From: Mycobacterium sp.
GTDB taxonomy: Bacteria; Actinomycetota; Actinomycetes; Mycobacteriales; Mycobacteriaceae
Length of the DNA stretch: 40,814 nt
Direction of reading: 5' to 3'
Assembly (NCBI GenBank): GCA_025965895.1
Contig: JAOPWC010000008.1
Span: 1-40,814, forward strand
The first letter of the stretch is position 1, and each line of letters begins with the position of its first letter. A model generated the notes under the pieces. The model made no database searches. It worked only from the letters and a program-made list of their open reading frames with translations, and was not told the DNA's origin. The position numbers were made by a program, and so were the translations under genes. Below, piece by piece: positions 33,367 through 40,814 of the stretch.

Positions 33367-34542
33367 TCATCGCAGCTTCGAATCAATCTCGAAGGCGAGG
33401 CACAGTTCGGCGAGGTCGTGCGGCACGGTGGTCGAGTGCCCCGTGTGCTCTTCGATGCGGCGCAGGCGATGCCGGACGGTATTCGGGTGGCAGAACAACG
33501 CAGCCGCGGTGTCGGCAAGCGAACCTTTGTGGGTTACCCACGAGCGAAACGTCCGGTACAGGACTTCCCGGTCGTCGTCGGGCAAGCGTTCCAGGGAGCA
33601 AAGTACGTTGGAAGCGAGCTTTCGGGTTACCTCAGGGTCGGTCACCGCCGCGATCCCGAGCATGTTGTCGTCGAACACGGTGACCCGCGCGGGATCGCTC
33701 TTGCCATTGAGTGCGATCCGCGCGTAACGCAGCACGGTGGTCGTATCGGCCAGATCGTCGTATCGCGGACTTACTCCCACCCGGCAGGTGCTCACCCGTT
33801 CCAGCAGGGCCATTAAGTGCCTCCTGGTCGCATCCGAACCGACGTGCGCAATTCCGATCTGCTGGTCTGGCAGCAATCGCCACGCTGAGAAAATGTCGAG
33901 GCTACGGAGCTTCGCTTCGATCCCCGGCAGCGCCTGTTTGCCGAGCACCGGCGCCTGGGCAGCGACAACAACGTAAGGCCCCCGAGCGGGCAGGCGCAGC
34001 AAGTCGGCAATTTCCCACACGGTTTGACCGCTCGGTGTGCAGCCGTTGAGAAGGGCTTCGGTGAGGGCGGCGCGCTCGGCTTCGTCCTCGATCGCCTGCT
34101 GTGTAGCCCGTCGCCGGTAGGCGCTGACCATTGCTTCGGTGTAGACGTCCTGGGCTTCCCAGATACGGGCGGTGGCGTTCAACAACGCGCTTTTGGACAG
34201 GTCGGCGTTGGCGGCAGCGATCTCGAGAAGGGCGTTCCATGCGTAGTGTGAACCGACACGGTATGCCGCCATCACGGCCGGGAGCGGCACACCGCGCTGA
34301 GCGCGGTCTTCGCCAGTCGAGGACGCCGGCGTGGTGTCGAAGGACTGCTGATCACCGAGGGCGCCGAAGATGAACCGGGCATTCGCGGTGCAACTCCCAG
34401 CCAGATCGTCTTGGGTGACCACCTTGGTGAGCTTGTAGAACTCGACCTCGGCCTGGACCGCGGTGGCCATCGCGGCTCCCAGCTCTTCGGCACGTCGACT
34501 CAACTCCATACCGATCCGTGACACCTGTGCGTCGGTGCTCAT
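33367..34542 (-). CDS. PucR/CdaR-type transcriptional regulator
   Basis: A 391-residue regulator started at the ATG at 34542 (MSTDAQVSRIGMELSRRAEE). The N-terminal half is a RsbRD-like helical sensor (RGVPLPAVMAAYRVGSHYAW, then IWEAQDVYTEAMVSAYRRRA). A GGDEF-like/CdaR middle follows (YVVVAAQAPVLG to CRVGVSPRYDDLADTTTVLR). The C-terminal PucR helix-turn-helix is GSLADTAAALFCHPNTVRHR, then LRRIEEHTG. Length and order fit the family. It is divergent from an acyl-CoA ligase (about 100 bases between starts), and such regulators commonly control an adjacent lipid-catabolism gene, so the ligase is the likely target. No lesions. The signal is unknown. Confidence 0.92.
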   Translation of the reverse strand: MSTDAQVSRIGMELSRRAEELGAAMATAVQAEVEFYKLTKVVTQDDLAGSCTANARFIFGALGDQQSFDTTPASSTGEDRAQRGVPLPAVMAAYRVGSHYAWNALLEIAAANADLSKSALLNATARIWEAQDVYTEAMVSAYRRRATQQAIEDEAERAALTEALLNGCTPSGQTVWEIADLLRLPARGPYVVVAAQAPVLGKQALPGIEAKLRSLDIFSAWRLLPDQQIGIAHVGSDATRRHLMALLERVSTCRVGVSPRYDDLADTTTVLRYARIALNGKSDPARVTVFDDNMLGIAAVTDPEVTRKLASNVLCSLERLPDDDREVLYRTFRSWVTHKGSLADTAAALFCHPNTVRHRLRRIEEHTGHSTTVPHDLAELCLAFEIDSKLR

Positions 34543-34648
34543 GAACTAAAGGCTAGATCGCGATCGCCGGACGCGGTTGTATGCGCGGACACTCGCAGAA
34601 GTCGCACATTGTTCCTGGCGCCATCGACCTGTTGGGCGGGCCAGCTCG

Positions 34649-36214
34649 ATGATAAGCCGGCAACCCATCGACAACGACACCCAACCGCGCCAGCGAAAAG
34701 ACGATGCCTTGACCAATCTATCGCTCATCCTCGCCGAGTCGGCGCAGATGTATCCGGAAGCGATTGCGCTGCGTTGCGCCAACACCACGACCCGCTACGC
34801 GCCGCTGGCTAATCAGACAGCCATGCTGGCCAGCTACCTTGGTGAGATTGGCATCAGACCCGGCGATCGGGTCGGCATGATGCTGCCCAACACGGCGGTG
34901 TTTGCCCTGATTTATTACGGCATTTTGCATGCTGGCGCGATCGTCGTGCCGATGAACCCGTTGCAGTCCGGACGCGAGGTTGAACATTTTTTGTCGAACA
35001 CCTCGGCGCGCGTGCTGTTCGCGGCGCCGCTCGACGCAGCCGCTGCGGAGGGGGCCAGAGCCGCCGGCGCTCGCTATATAGCGGTTGATGATTCCAGTGT
35101 GGTCAGCCTCATTGGTGGGTGCGCACCACGTCTGCACGCCGCCAGTCGGTCTGATGACGACACAGCTGTCATCTTGCATACGTCGGGAACCACAGGGATC
35201 CCCAGGGGAGCCGAGTTAACCAACGGCAACCTTTTACGTAACCAGGCGATCACCGCTCTACGGCTGCTTCATCTGGGTCCCGACGACGTCGTGATGGGTT
35301 GCCTGCCGTTATTCCATGCCTTTGGGATGACGTGTGGGCTCAACGCCGCCATCTCCACCGGAGCGACGCTTGCCCTGCTGCCGCGCTTTACCGCCGAGAA
35401 TGCGCTCCGGACCATCGCGACGGCGAAGGTCACCGTATTCCAAGGGGTTCCAACGATGTATTCGGCGATGTTGGCCGCGGCTGGAGGCACAGAGAGCACC
35501 GGCACGAATTCCCTACGAGTCTGCATTTCGGGCGGCGCGGCGCTGCCTGTCGACGTCCTGCACCGGTTCGAGTCACGTTTTGGCTGCGTCGTACTTGAAG
35601 GCTATGGACTCTCGGAGACATCCCCGGTCGCCAGCTTCAACCACCCCGATGCCCAACGCAAGGCCGGATCAATCGGCACGCCGATCGATGGTGTCCAGAT
35701 GCGCATCGTCGACGATTCCGGACAGCCGGTCCAGCCTGGCCGTACAGGTGAGATTCAGGTCCGAGGGCACAACGTAATGAAGGGCTACTGGGGGTTCCCG
35801 CGAGCCACAGCGGCAATTGTTGGCGGCTGGTTCGCTACAGGGGACATTGGTCGGGTCGACGGTGACGGCTACTACTTCGTCGTAGACCGAAAAAAGGAAC
35901 TCATACTCCGGGGTGGGTACAACGTATATCCCCGCGAGATCGAGGAGGTGCTCTACCAGCACCCTGCGGTGGCCGAGGCCGTCGTTGTCGGAATCCCACA
36001 CGACACTCTCGGTGAGGAGGTAGGGGCGGCCATCGTTCTGGAACCTGGTGCGAAAGCGACAGTCGAGCAGCTGCAAGCCTTCGTGAGAGAACGCGTGGCT
36101 GCATACAAATACCCGCGCCGGATCTGGTTCGTCGACGAACTTCCGAAGGGACCAACAGGAAAGTTGCAGCGCCGTAGTGTCCACCCACCCGAGCAGCAAG
36201 AGGCTCCGCGCTGA
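34649..36214 (+). CDS. Fatty-acyl-CoA/AMP ligase (FadD-type)
   Basis: A 521-residue ANL-superfamily enzyme that activates a carboxylic acid as acyl-AMP and then acyl-CoA. Motifs: HTSGTTGIPRGAELT (P-loop, 178-187; the usual Lys of TSGTTGxPKG is Arg), LPLFHAFGM, EGYGLSETSP (A5), FATGDIGRVDGDGYYFVVDR (A7-A8 hinge), KKELILRGGYNVYPREIEE, and the C-terminal catalytic Lys in LPKGPTGKLQRR. The ATG at 34649 adds 20 non-conserved residues; a TTG at 34709 (TNLSLILAESAQMYPEAIAL) fits the family N-terminus better. It is divergent from PucR, probably its regulator. Intact. Chain length cannot be deduced. Confidence 0.92.
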   Translation: MISRQPIDNDTQPRQRKDDALTNLSLILAESAQMYPEAIALRCANTTTRYAPLANQTAMLASYLGEIGIRPGDRVGMMLPNTAVFALIYYGILHAGAIVVPMNPLQSGREVEHFLSNTSARVLFAAPLDAAAAEGARAAGARYIAVDDSSVVSLIGGCAPRLHAASRSDDDTAVILHTSGTTGIPRGAELTNGNLLRNQAITALRLLHLGPDDVVMGCLPLFHAFGMTCGLNAAISTGATLALLPRFTAENALRTIATAKVTVFQGVPTMYSAMLAAAGGTESTGTNSLRVCISGGAALPVDVLHRFESRFGCVVLEGYGLSETSPVASFNHPDAQRKAGSIGTPIDGVQMRIVDDSGQPVQPGRTGEIQVRGHNVMKGYWGFPRATAAIVGGWFATGDIGRVDGDGYYFVVDRKKELILRGGYNVYPREIEEVLYQHPAVAEAVVVGIPHDTLGEEVGAAIVLEPGAKATVEQLQAFVRERVAAYKYPRRIWFVDELPKGPTGKLQRRSVHPPEQQEAPR

Positions 36215-36889
36215 TGGCCGCCGATTTCGGTGAGCGTCCTGTCTCTATGGCCACCTCAAAGGTGTGTTTTAGCCATGGAAGTCCCGCGCAAGGTTGAGCT
36301 TCACGATGAACTCTCCCCGTCCTTGGATCTCTGGGTCATCAGCGCCTCAAGCGGATTCGCCCGCAAAAAGCTGCCGAATACCTCGTGTACAAGCCTGGTC
36401 GCCAACCGAATGAGTTATTAAGCGCGGCGTCGCACTTTGATTAGAGGGCTGTTGCCTCGATGACGGCCTTGATGGCTTCGATCGCCGTGATAGCGGTACG
36501 CCGGTCTGGAATGGAAAGTCTGTTGATGTTGTGGCGCACAATCATTGCCGATATGTACGGTCTCAACCGACCACAATGTCGAGGTGTTCTCGGGCACTTC
36601 CGCACCGACCAACAGGTCCCGTCACACCCCCCGGTGCAGGCCACATCGTCGGAATCCGACCCGAATCATGTTCTGCAACAGCGCGATACCAGCTCAACGA
36701 TAGGCGGCATAAGCTACGCCAAGTCAGTGCGAGAATCACGTCGCGCATACGTCTCACAGTTGCGGTTGTCGCCGCGACTACTCTCCAGCCGAAGATCATG
36801 TCCCGCCGAACAATGACGGCCAGCCACCGGGCACCGACGATCGACACGGTGGGCAGAAAGCCCGCCGAAGGTGATAGAAGGAGTTCCTG
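36215..36889. other. Region without a recognisable gene
   Basis: About 675 bases. A minus frame ending at 36441 reads RPYISAMIVRHNINRLSIPD followed by RRTAITAIEAIKAVIEATAL and resembles a real C-terminus, but no family is recognised and no start fits. The last 20 bases hold the strong AGAAGGAG ribosome-binding site of the next gene. Confidence 0.3.
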
Positions 36890-37318
36890 ATGGTAGACAC
36901 CGATCTCAGCACACAGTTCGAGAAGATCTCCGACACAGCGAAAACCGCGACGGACAAGCTAAAGGCGGCCAATATCAGGACCAGGGATCAGCTCGAGACT
37001 GACGTCGCGCGGGCGAGAGATAAAGCGACCGCAGCTGCCGATCAGTTCAAAGACGAGGCAGCTGCCGCCCACCATCAAGGGTCGTCGCAGTGGCAAGAGA
37101 TCCGCGGCAAGTGGCAAGCCCATGTCGCCGAGGTAAGGACAAATGTCAATAGCAAGAAAGCCAGGTTCGACGCGAAGGAGGCCGCGGCGGACGCCGACAT
37201 CGCCGAGGCTTACGCACTCGATGCCATCGACTTCGCCCAGGGGGCGATCGATGAAGCCGAGTACGCAGCGCTCGATGCCATGTATGCGCGAGGCGAGGCA
37301 GACGCCCTCAGTTCCTGA
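36890..37318 (+). CDS. Acidic coiled-coil protein, LEA/apolipoprotein-like
   Basis: A 142-residue soluble protein with no signal peptide. The ATG at 36890 follows a near-ideal AGAAGGAG. Residues 5-75 are rich in Ala, Lys, Asp and Glu with 11-mer-like spacing (FEKISDTAKTATDKLKAA, then TDVARARDKATAAADQFKDE), which predicts long amphipathic helices. The second half (FDAKEAAADADIAEAYALDA, IDFAQGAIDEAEYAALDAMY) is a repeated AIDxAxxAxxEAEYAxLDAxxA pattern found in many mycobacterial hypothetical proteins. It may be a stress or lipid-surface protein like LEA proteins; this is inference. No functional partner is adjacent. Confidence 0.8.
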   Translation: MVDTDLSTQFEKISDTAKTATDKLKAANIRTRDQLETDVARARDKATAAADQFKDEAAAAHHQGSSQWQEIRGKWQAHVAEVRTNVNSKKARFDAKEAAADADIAEAYALDAIDFAQGAIDEAEYAALDAMYARGEADALSS

Positions 37319-37399
37319 CCGCGGGGACACCTGACGATCGGGTACGGATCTGGGTGCAGCGCGGCCGAACCACCCCCGTGCTCGGAGTTCATCAAGGTG

Positions 37400-37563
37400 G
37401 CCGTCGCGGACAAAGTCCGGCACGGTCGTCGGGGCCGTGCTGGGCACGTTGGGCGGGTATGAGGCACGTAGGCGGCTGGTGGCCGCCACCGGTGGCCGTG
37501 ACCTGCCGATCGCCTTAGTCGAAGAGGCCGTCGCGGTGTTCGGCGGGTTCGCAATCACGGCCC
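37400..37563 (+). pseudogene. DUF4126-type membrane protein, C-terminal fragment
   Basis: The frame TKSGTVVGAVLGTLGGYEAR followed by RLVAATGGRDLPIALVEEAV and AVFGGFAITA matches the end of DUF4126 proteins (GxxxGxxGGYExRxxL). No start or N-terminal transmembrane segments precede it. After 37560 the frame runs into unrelated residues. Confidence 0.5.
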
Positions 37564-37680
37564 CTAATGGCGGTTGTGTAGCCGCCGGTTCGACGCCGTA
37601 CCGAGGCGATGCCTGTCGTCGCAAAGTGCACAGAGCTGGGTCTGTCACGTATTCTCGTTGACACGGGTCCGCGATAGCGA

Positions 37681-38112
37681 TCAGACGAACGGGCTAAGGC
37701 CGGTCAGCGATCTGCCGGCGATTAGGGTGTTCATCTCGCGGGTGCCTTCGCAGGAGTAGATGGCCTCGGCGTCGGCGGCAAACCAGCCGACGCTGTGGTC
37801 CAGGACTATTCTGTTGCCGCGGAGCAGTTCTCGTGCGTAACCGACGTCTCGCACATCCGAAGGGTGCAGAACGCCTTCGCCAGCGACGAATGCCGGTCCT
37901 GGGCAAGGCCGTGATCCTGCAGTCGGGCCAGCTGAATGCACATCGCCATCGACGCTGTGATGTTGCCGAGCATCCGCATCAATAAGTCCTGCACGAGTTG
38001 GAAGCCGCCGATCGGCCGCCCGAACTGCTGTCGCGTCATCGCATATTGAAGTGCGTTCTCCTAAGCCCCGAGAGCGCAGCCGGCCTGGCCGGCGCTGAAT
38101 CACCGCTTTCGT
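37681..38112 (-). pseudogene. Acyl-CoA dehydrogenase (glutaryl-CoA type), C-terminal remnant
   Basis: Reading leftward: [11 protein letters not shown], an in-frame [43 protein letters not shown], then a frame change near 37850 into [20 protein letters not shown], the catalytic-loop motif [20 protein letters not shown] and the end GLSPFV. The Glu of YSCEGT is the base of the glutaryl/isovaleryl branch. The N-terminal half is missing. One stop and one frameshift inactivate what is left. Confidence 0.8.
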
Positions 38113-38547
38113 TGGTCGCCAAACCGATTCGGTTCTGTTGCTCGCCATGGTGGGCATTTTCACGCTTGGTGCCCAGCTTTCGTCAACCATTCCTACCCTA
38201 GTATTGAATTCCCGTTTTCGCCCATTGGACGCCGTTCCCCCGCTCGCGGTTGCCCTCGGACAGCAGCGCATCCGCGGATATCAACGGCCAGGTGATCGGG
38301 CGAAATGGAACGATTCCGCGGCGGGGTAGTCATACTGAGCCGCCTCCGGTAGCCAAGTCGCGGGTCTCTTTCGATTCCGGCGACACGACACGGCCCTTTT
38401 GCCTTGCGCCTTCCACCCGCCGTGGATGGGCAGGACCACGCTGTGGGCGTCCCGCCGAATCGACATTGTTCTCAGATACACCGATCGGGGCCCGACGTTG
38501 TTACCGGCGCCATCGACCTGGGCTCGCCACCGCGAAACACTTCGGGC
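38113..38547. other. Intergenic, no recognised gene
   Basis: About 435 bases. The frames are short and unassignable. The frame of the HdeD-like gene is open back to 38404, but its upstream part has no conserved or hydrophobic content. Confidence 0.3.
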
Positions 38548-39156
38548 ATGACTACCATCGCTCCTCCGAAGCTGTTCTCCCGTCTGTGGGCATCGGCACT
38601 GCTGTCTGGGGTGCTGGCGGTGATCCTGGGCGTTCTCGTGCTGATGTGGCCGGGAATATCGATCCTCGCGGCCTCAGTCCTTTTCGGCGTGTATCTGCTC
38701 GTCAGCGGCGTCGCGATGGTGATCTTCGCGCTCAGCCTGCCTGTCACGGCCGGCGCGCGGATTCTGCTGTTCCTCAGCGGCGCGGCATCGCTGATCCTGG
38801 CCGTGCTGGCGTTCCGTCACTTCGGTCAGGGATACGCAATCCTCTTGCTTGCCATATGGATCGCTGTTGGGTTCATCTTCCGCGGTGTCGCGACCACGGG
38901 CGCCGCGATCAGTGAACCTGGCCTTCCCGGGCGGGGGTGGGCGATCTTCGTCGGGGTCATCAGCATCATCGCCGGCATCGTCGTACTTGCGTGGCCGTTC
39001 GATTCGATCGTCATATTGGCTCTGGTCGCCGGGATCTGGCTGATCGTGATCGGTTTCCTTGAGATCGTGTCGGCGTTCCAGATGCGCAAGGCGGGCAAGA
39101 ACGTCAAGGGCGCCTGGCATGCCGGTGACACCGGCCAGGCCGTCCACGCCGCCTAA
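38548..39156 (+). CDS. HdeD-family (DUF308) membrane protein
   Basis: A 202-residue integral membrane protein with six predicted transmembrane helices, grouped in pairs: [120 protein letters not shown]. The repeated G-x-x-x-L-x-x-W/WP pattern is the DUF308 repeat. The ATG at 38548 starts [14 protein letters not shown]. HdeD is linked to acid resistance in enterobacteria; actinobacterial versions have no proven role. The basic tail ([15 protein letters not shown]) is cytosolic. A haloperoxidase-like gene starts 76 bases downstream and may be co-transcribed. Confidence 0.88.
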   Translation: MTTIAPPKLFSRLWASALLSGVLAVILGVLVLMWPGISILAASVLFGVYLLVSGVAMVIFALSLPVTAGARILLFLSGAASLILAVLAFRHFGQGYAILLLAIWIAVGFIFRGVATTGAAISEPGLPGRGWAIFVGVISIIAGIVVLAWPFDSIVILALVAGIWLIVIGFLEIVSAFQMRKAGKNVKGAWHAGDTGQAVHAA

Positions 39157-39232
39157 TCAGACCGGGGTACGTCGAGCATGCTGGCCGGGAAGGAACCGCC
39201 TGCATATCCCACAGTCATCAAGGAGGCACGGC

Positions 39233-40057
39233 ATGGGCACGATCACGACCGCAGATGGCACGGAAATCTACTACAAGGACTGGGGCACCGGTCAGCCCAT
39301 CGTGTTCAGCCACGGATGGCCGCTGTCGGCTGATGAATGGGACACCCAGATGCTGTTCTTCCTCCAGCACGGTTATCGGGTGATCGCCCATGACCGGCGG
39401 GGCCACGGCCGGTCCACCCAGACCGGCGACGGCCACGACATGGATCACTACGCCGACGACCTTGCGGCGTTGACAGCGCATCTCGACCTGAAGGACACCC
39501 TTCACGTCGGCCATTCCACCGGCGGCGGCGAGGTGGCGCACTACATCGGACGCCACGGCGAGAGCCGGGTGGCCAAGGCCGTGCTGATCAGTTCGGTGCC
39601 GCCGCTGATGGTCAAGACGGAGGCCAATCCGGGTGGTCTGCCCAAGGACGTGTTCGACGGATTTCAGGCGCAGGTGGCGACCAGGCGTACGCAGTTCTAC
39701 CGCGAGCTACCCGAAGGACCGTTCTATGGCTTCAACCGACCGGGGGTGGAACCCGCGGAGGCCATCATCGACAACTGGTGGCGCCAGGGCATGATGGGCG
39801 GCGCAAAGGCGCACTACGACGGCATCGTGGCTTTCTCGCAGACCGATTTCACCGAGGACCTGAAGAAGATCACTGTGCCGGTGCTGGTGATGCACGGCGA
39901 CGATGATCAGATCGTTCCGTACGCCGACTCTGGACCATTGTCCGCAGAGCTGGTGCAGAACGGGACGCTGAAGACCTATGCGGGCTTCTCGCACGGCATG
40001 CCCACCACCCAGGCGGAGACGATCAACGCCGACTTGCTGGCCTTCCTGAAAACGTGA
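39233..40057 (+). CDS. Cofactor-free (non-heme) haloperoxidase/alpha-beta hydrolase
   Basis: A 274-residue hydrolase of the cofactor-independent chloroperoxidase family. The start is the ATG at 39233, with AAGGAGG 5-6 bases upstream. Family blocks: [16 protein letters not shown] (HGW oxyanion), [40 protein letters not shown] with nucleophile Ser95, [20 protein letters not shown], the acid in [14 protein letters not shown], and base His254 in [10 protein letters not shown]. The real function is usually an esterase or perhydrolase; halide oxidation through peracids is a side activity. Length is standard and no lesions are seen. Nearby genes suggest a stress-related setting (HdeD-like upstream). 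Confidence 0.93.
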   Translation: MGTITTADGTEIYYKDWGTGQPIVFSHGWPLSADEWDTQMLFFLQHGYRVIAHDRRGHGRSTQTGDGHDMDHYADDLAALTAHLDLKDTLHVGHSTGGGEVAHYIGRHGESRVAKAVLISSVPPLMVKTEANPGGLPKDVFDGFQAQVATRRTQFYRELPEGPFYGFNRPGVEPAEAIIDNWWRQGMMGGAKAHYDGIVAFSQTDFTEDLKKITVPVLVMHGDDDQIVPYADSGPLSAELVQNGTLKTYAGFSHGMPTTQAETINADLLAFLKT

Positions 40058-40360
40058 CTTCGAGGCGCGCGCCCACGTCGGAGTGAGTTGGCTCAACCAT
40101 CATGAGGCGTTCGCTCGCATCCGCCGCGTGGACCGTGGCTTGCAGTTCGCCGACCTACTCCTGCTTTTCACCACCGCATTGCCTGCACGACAACGATGCG
40201 CCCGCGACAAGCGCATTCGCGTCGGTGTAGTCCCTGGCCGACACCCCGGCTTCCCCGGGCCGCTGTTTCCCGCGAGCGGCTGCCACTGGCGGCCAGGGCT
40301 GTCGTCAAGGCCCGTCGCGATGGGCAGCGGTTCGGCGCCGCACCGCAGCGGTAGCCTGCC
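40058..40360. other. Intergenic, nothing recognised
   Basis: Long open frames occur on both strands, but they are Arg/Pro-rich without motifs. I see no terminator directly after the haloperoxidase stop. Confidence 0.35.
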
Positions 40361-40573
40361 GTGGCTACGGGAATGGACTACGCACTCCACGGACGCGAAC
40401 ATTGCTTACCAGGCGGACCGTTGTCTCAGGAGCAACTCGCCGGCACCCGAAGCATCGCGGGGCTCGCCAAGGAACTGCGGCTTTCCAACGAAAGCCGGGC
40501 CGGGCGCGGCGGTCGAGCGTGCCCAGTTCCCCCCTTGGTCAGCGAAAACAATCAGCCACGATTTCGGGAGTGA
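40361..40573 (+). other. Short unassigned ORF ahead of nitroreductase
   Basis: A 70-codon frame from a GTG: MDYALHGREHCLPGGPLSQE followed by QLAGTRSIAGLAKELRL. It has protein-like composition for its first 40 residues and ends 2 bases before the nitroreductase ATG. It could be the tail of a decayed upstream gene. No family is recognised. Confidence 0.25.
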
Positions 40574-40575
40574 CG

Positions 40576-40814
40576 ATGGAGCTGTATGACGTCATGCGGA
40601 GCACTTTCGCTGTCCGCGAGTTCACCGCCGACCCGTTGCCAGACGAGGTGCTATACCGCATCCTGGACAACGCCCGGTTCGCCCCCAGCGGAGGTAACCG
40701 CCAGGGCGCCCACATCATCGTGGTGCGCGATGCGACGATGCGCCAACAGCTCGCCGAGCTCGCCGTCCCCGGCGCCCGCCGCTACCGCGCCCAAATCCAG
40801 GCGGGGGAGAACCC
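40576..40814 (+). CDS. Nitroreductase-family protein, N-terminal part (runs off right edge)
   Basis: 79 codons lie in the window. The ATG at 40576 follows CGGGAGTGACG. The opening MELYDVMRSTFAVREFTADP, then LPDEVLYRILDNARFAPSGG and NRQGAHIIVVRD, is the FMN-binding N-terminus of nitroreductase-fold enzymes: Arg14 in VREF contacts the FMN phosphate, and APSGGNRQG is the conserved loop. These dimeric flavoproteins reduce nitroaromatics, quinones or act as dehalogenases. The C-terminal FMN residues lie outside the window, so integrity cannot be judged. Confidence 0.88.
   Translation, partial: MELYDVMRSTFAVREFTADPLPDEVLYRILDNARFAPSGGNRQGAHIIVVRDATMRQQLAELAVPGARRYRAQIQAGEN

Overview
The window looks like a chromosomal segment of a slow-growing-type Mycobacterium. 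The DNA is GC-rich. It carries a resuscitation-promoting factor, an LdtA/LdtMt1-like L,D-transpeptidase, an F420-dependent Ddn-like reductase, an F420-type luciferase-like oxidoreductase, a WS/DGAT wax-ester synthase remnant, a PucR regulator and a class III adenylate cyclase, a set that together is typical of mycobacteria. No rRNA, tRNA or CRISPR array was seen.

The main feature is decay. About 25 intact or plausible genes are interleaved with a similar number of broken ones: frameshifts, in-frame stops, truncations, and fragments of unrelated genes joined end to end. Layout: 0-2 kb holds an MBL-fold gene running off the left edge, a decayed hydrolase, and a frameshifted ArsR regulator with its SRPBCC partner. 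2.2-4.1 kb is an intact TetR + macrolide-type glycosyltransferase pair. 4.5-5.8 kb is a lipoprotein remnant fused in frame to a methyltransferase. 6-8.2 kb holds cell-wall enzymes (Rpf, LdtA). 8.7-12.5 kb is a scrapyard around one intact NAD-dependent epimerase: palindrome, integrase fragment, NmrA fragment, WS/DGAT, a WrbA/hydrolase fusion and an acyl-CoA dehydrogenase piece.

12.5-14.3 kb carries an intact rifampicin monooxygenase (Rox type) behind a 19-bp inverted repeat that fits my recollection of the rifamycin-associated element, then a truncated DHFR-like gene. 14.4-18 kb holds a Ddn-like reductase, a thioesterase, a broken F420 oxidoreductase, XRE and zinc-ribbon fragments, and an MDR-type NADP oxidoreductase. 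18.2-19.4 kb is an epoxide hydrolase behind a clean operator palindrome. 19.5-19.9 kb is a non-coding stretch with several hairpins and two terminator-like elements. 20.2-22.6 kb is a TetR gene divergent from two SDR genes, both broken, the first by a 7-bp tandem repeat expansion.

23-27 kb has a TIGR03085-type protein, an ANTAR protein, a wrecked GH8 cellulase and an alpha/beta hydrolase. 27.5-28.4 kb has a tiny Gly/Trp/His-rich secreted protein, a 43-residue zinc-ribbon protein and an IS481 stub. 29-31.4 kb has another hydrolase, a CGNR zinc-finger regulator and a haloalkane dehalogenase relic. 31.6-36.2 kb has an adenylate cyclase carrying a C-terminal YHS metal-binding domain, an IS110 stub, a PucR regulator and a divergent acyl-CoA ligase. 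36.9-40.8 kb has a coiled-coil protein, an acyl-CoA dehydrogenase relic, an HdeD-like membrane protein, a haloperoxidase-type hydrolase and a nitroreductase running off the right edge.

The surviving genes are mostly single-gene regulator-plus-enzyme modules for lipid, xenobiotic and antibiotic metabolism, stress and cell-wall remodelling. I see no large coordinated multi-gene system. The best candidates for something new are the structured non-coding element at 19.5-19.9 kb, the YHS-domain cyclase, the heptamer-repeat SDR, the repeated TTTGATGGATAAT palindrome and the small cysteine/tryptophan-rich proteins near 27.6 kb.
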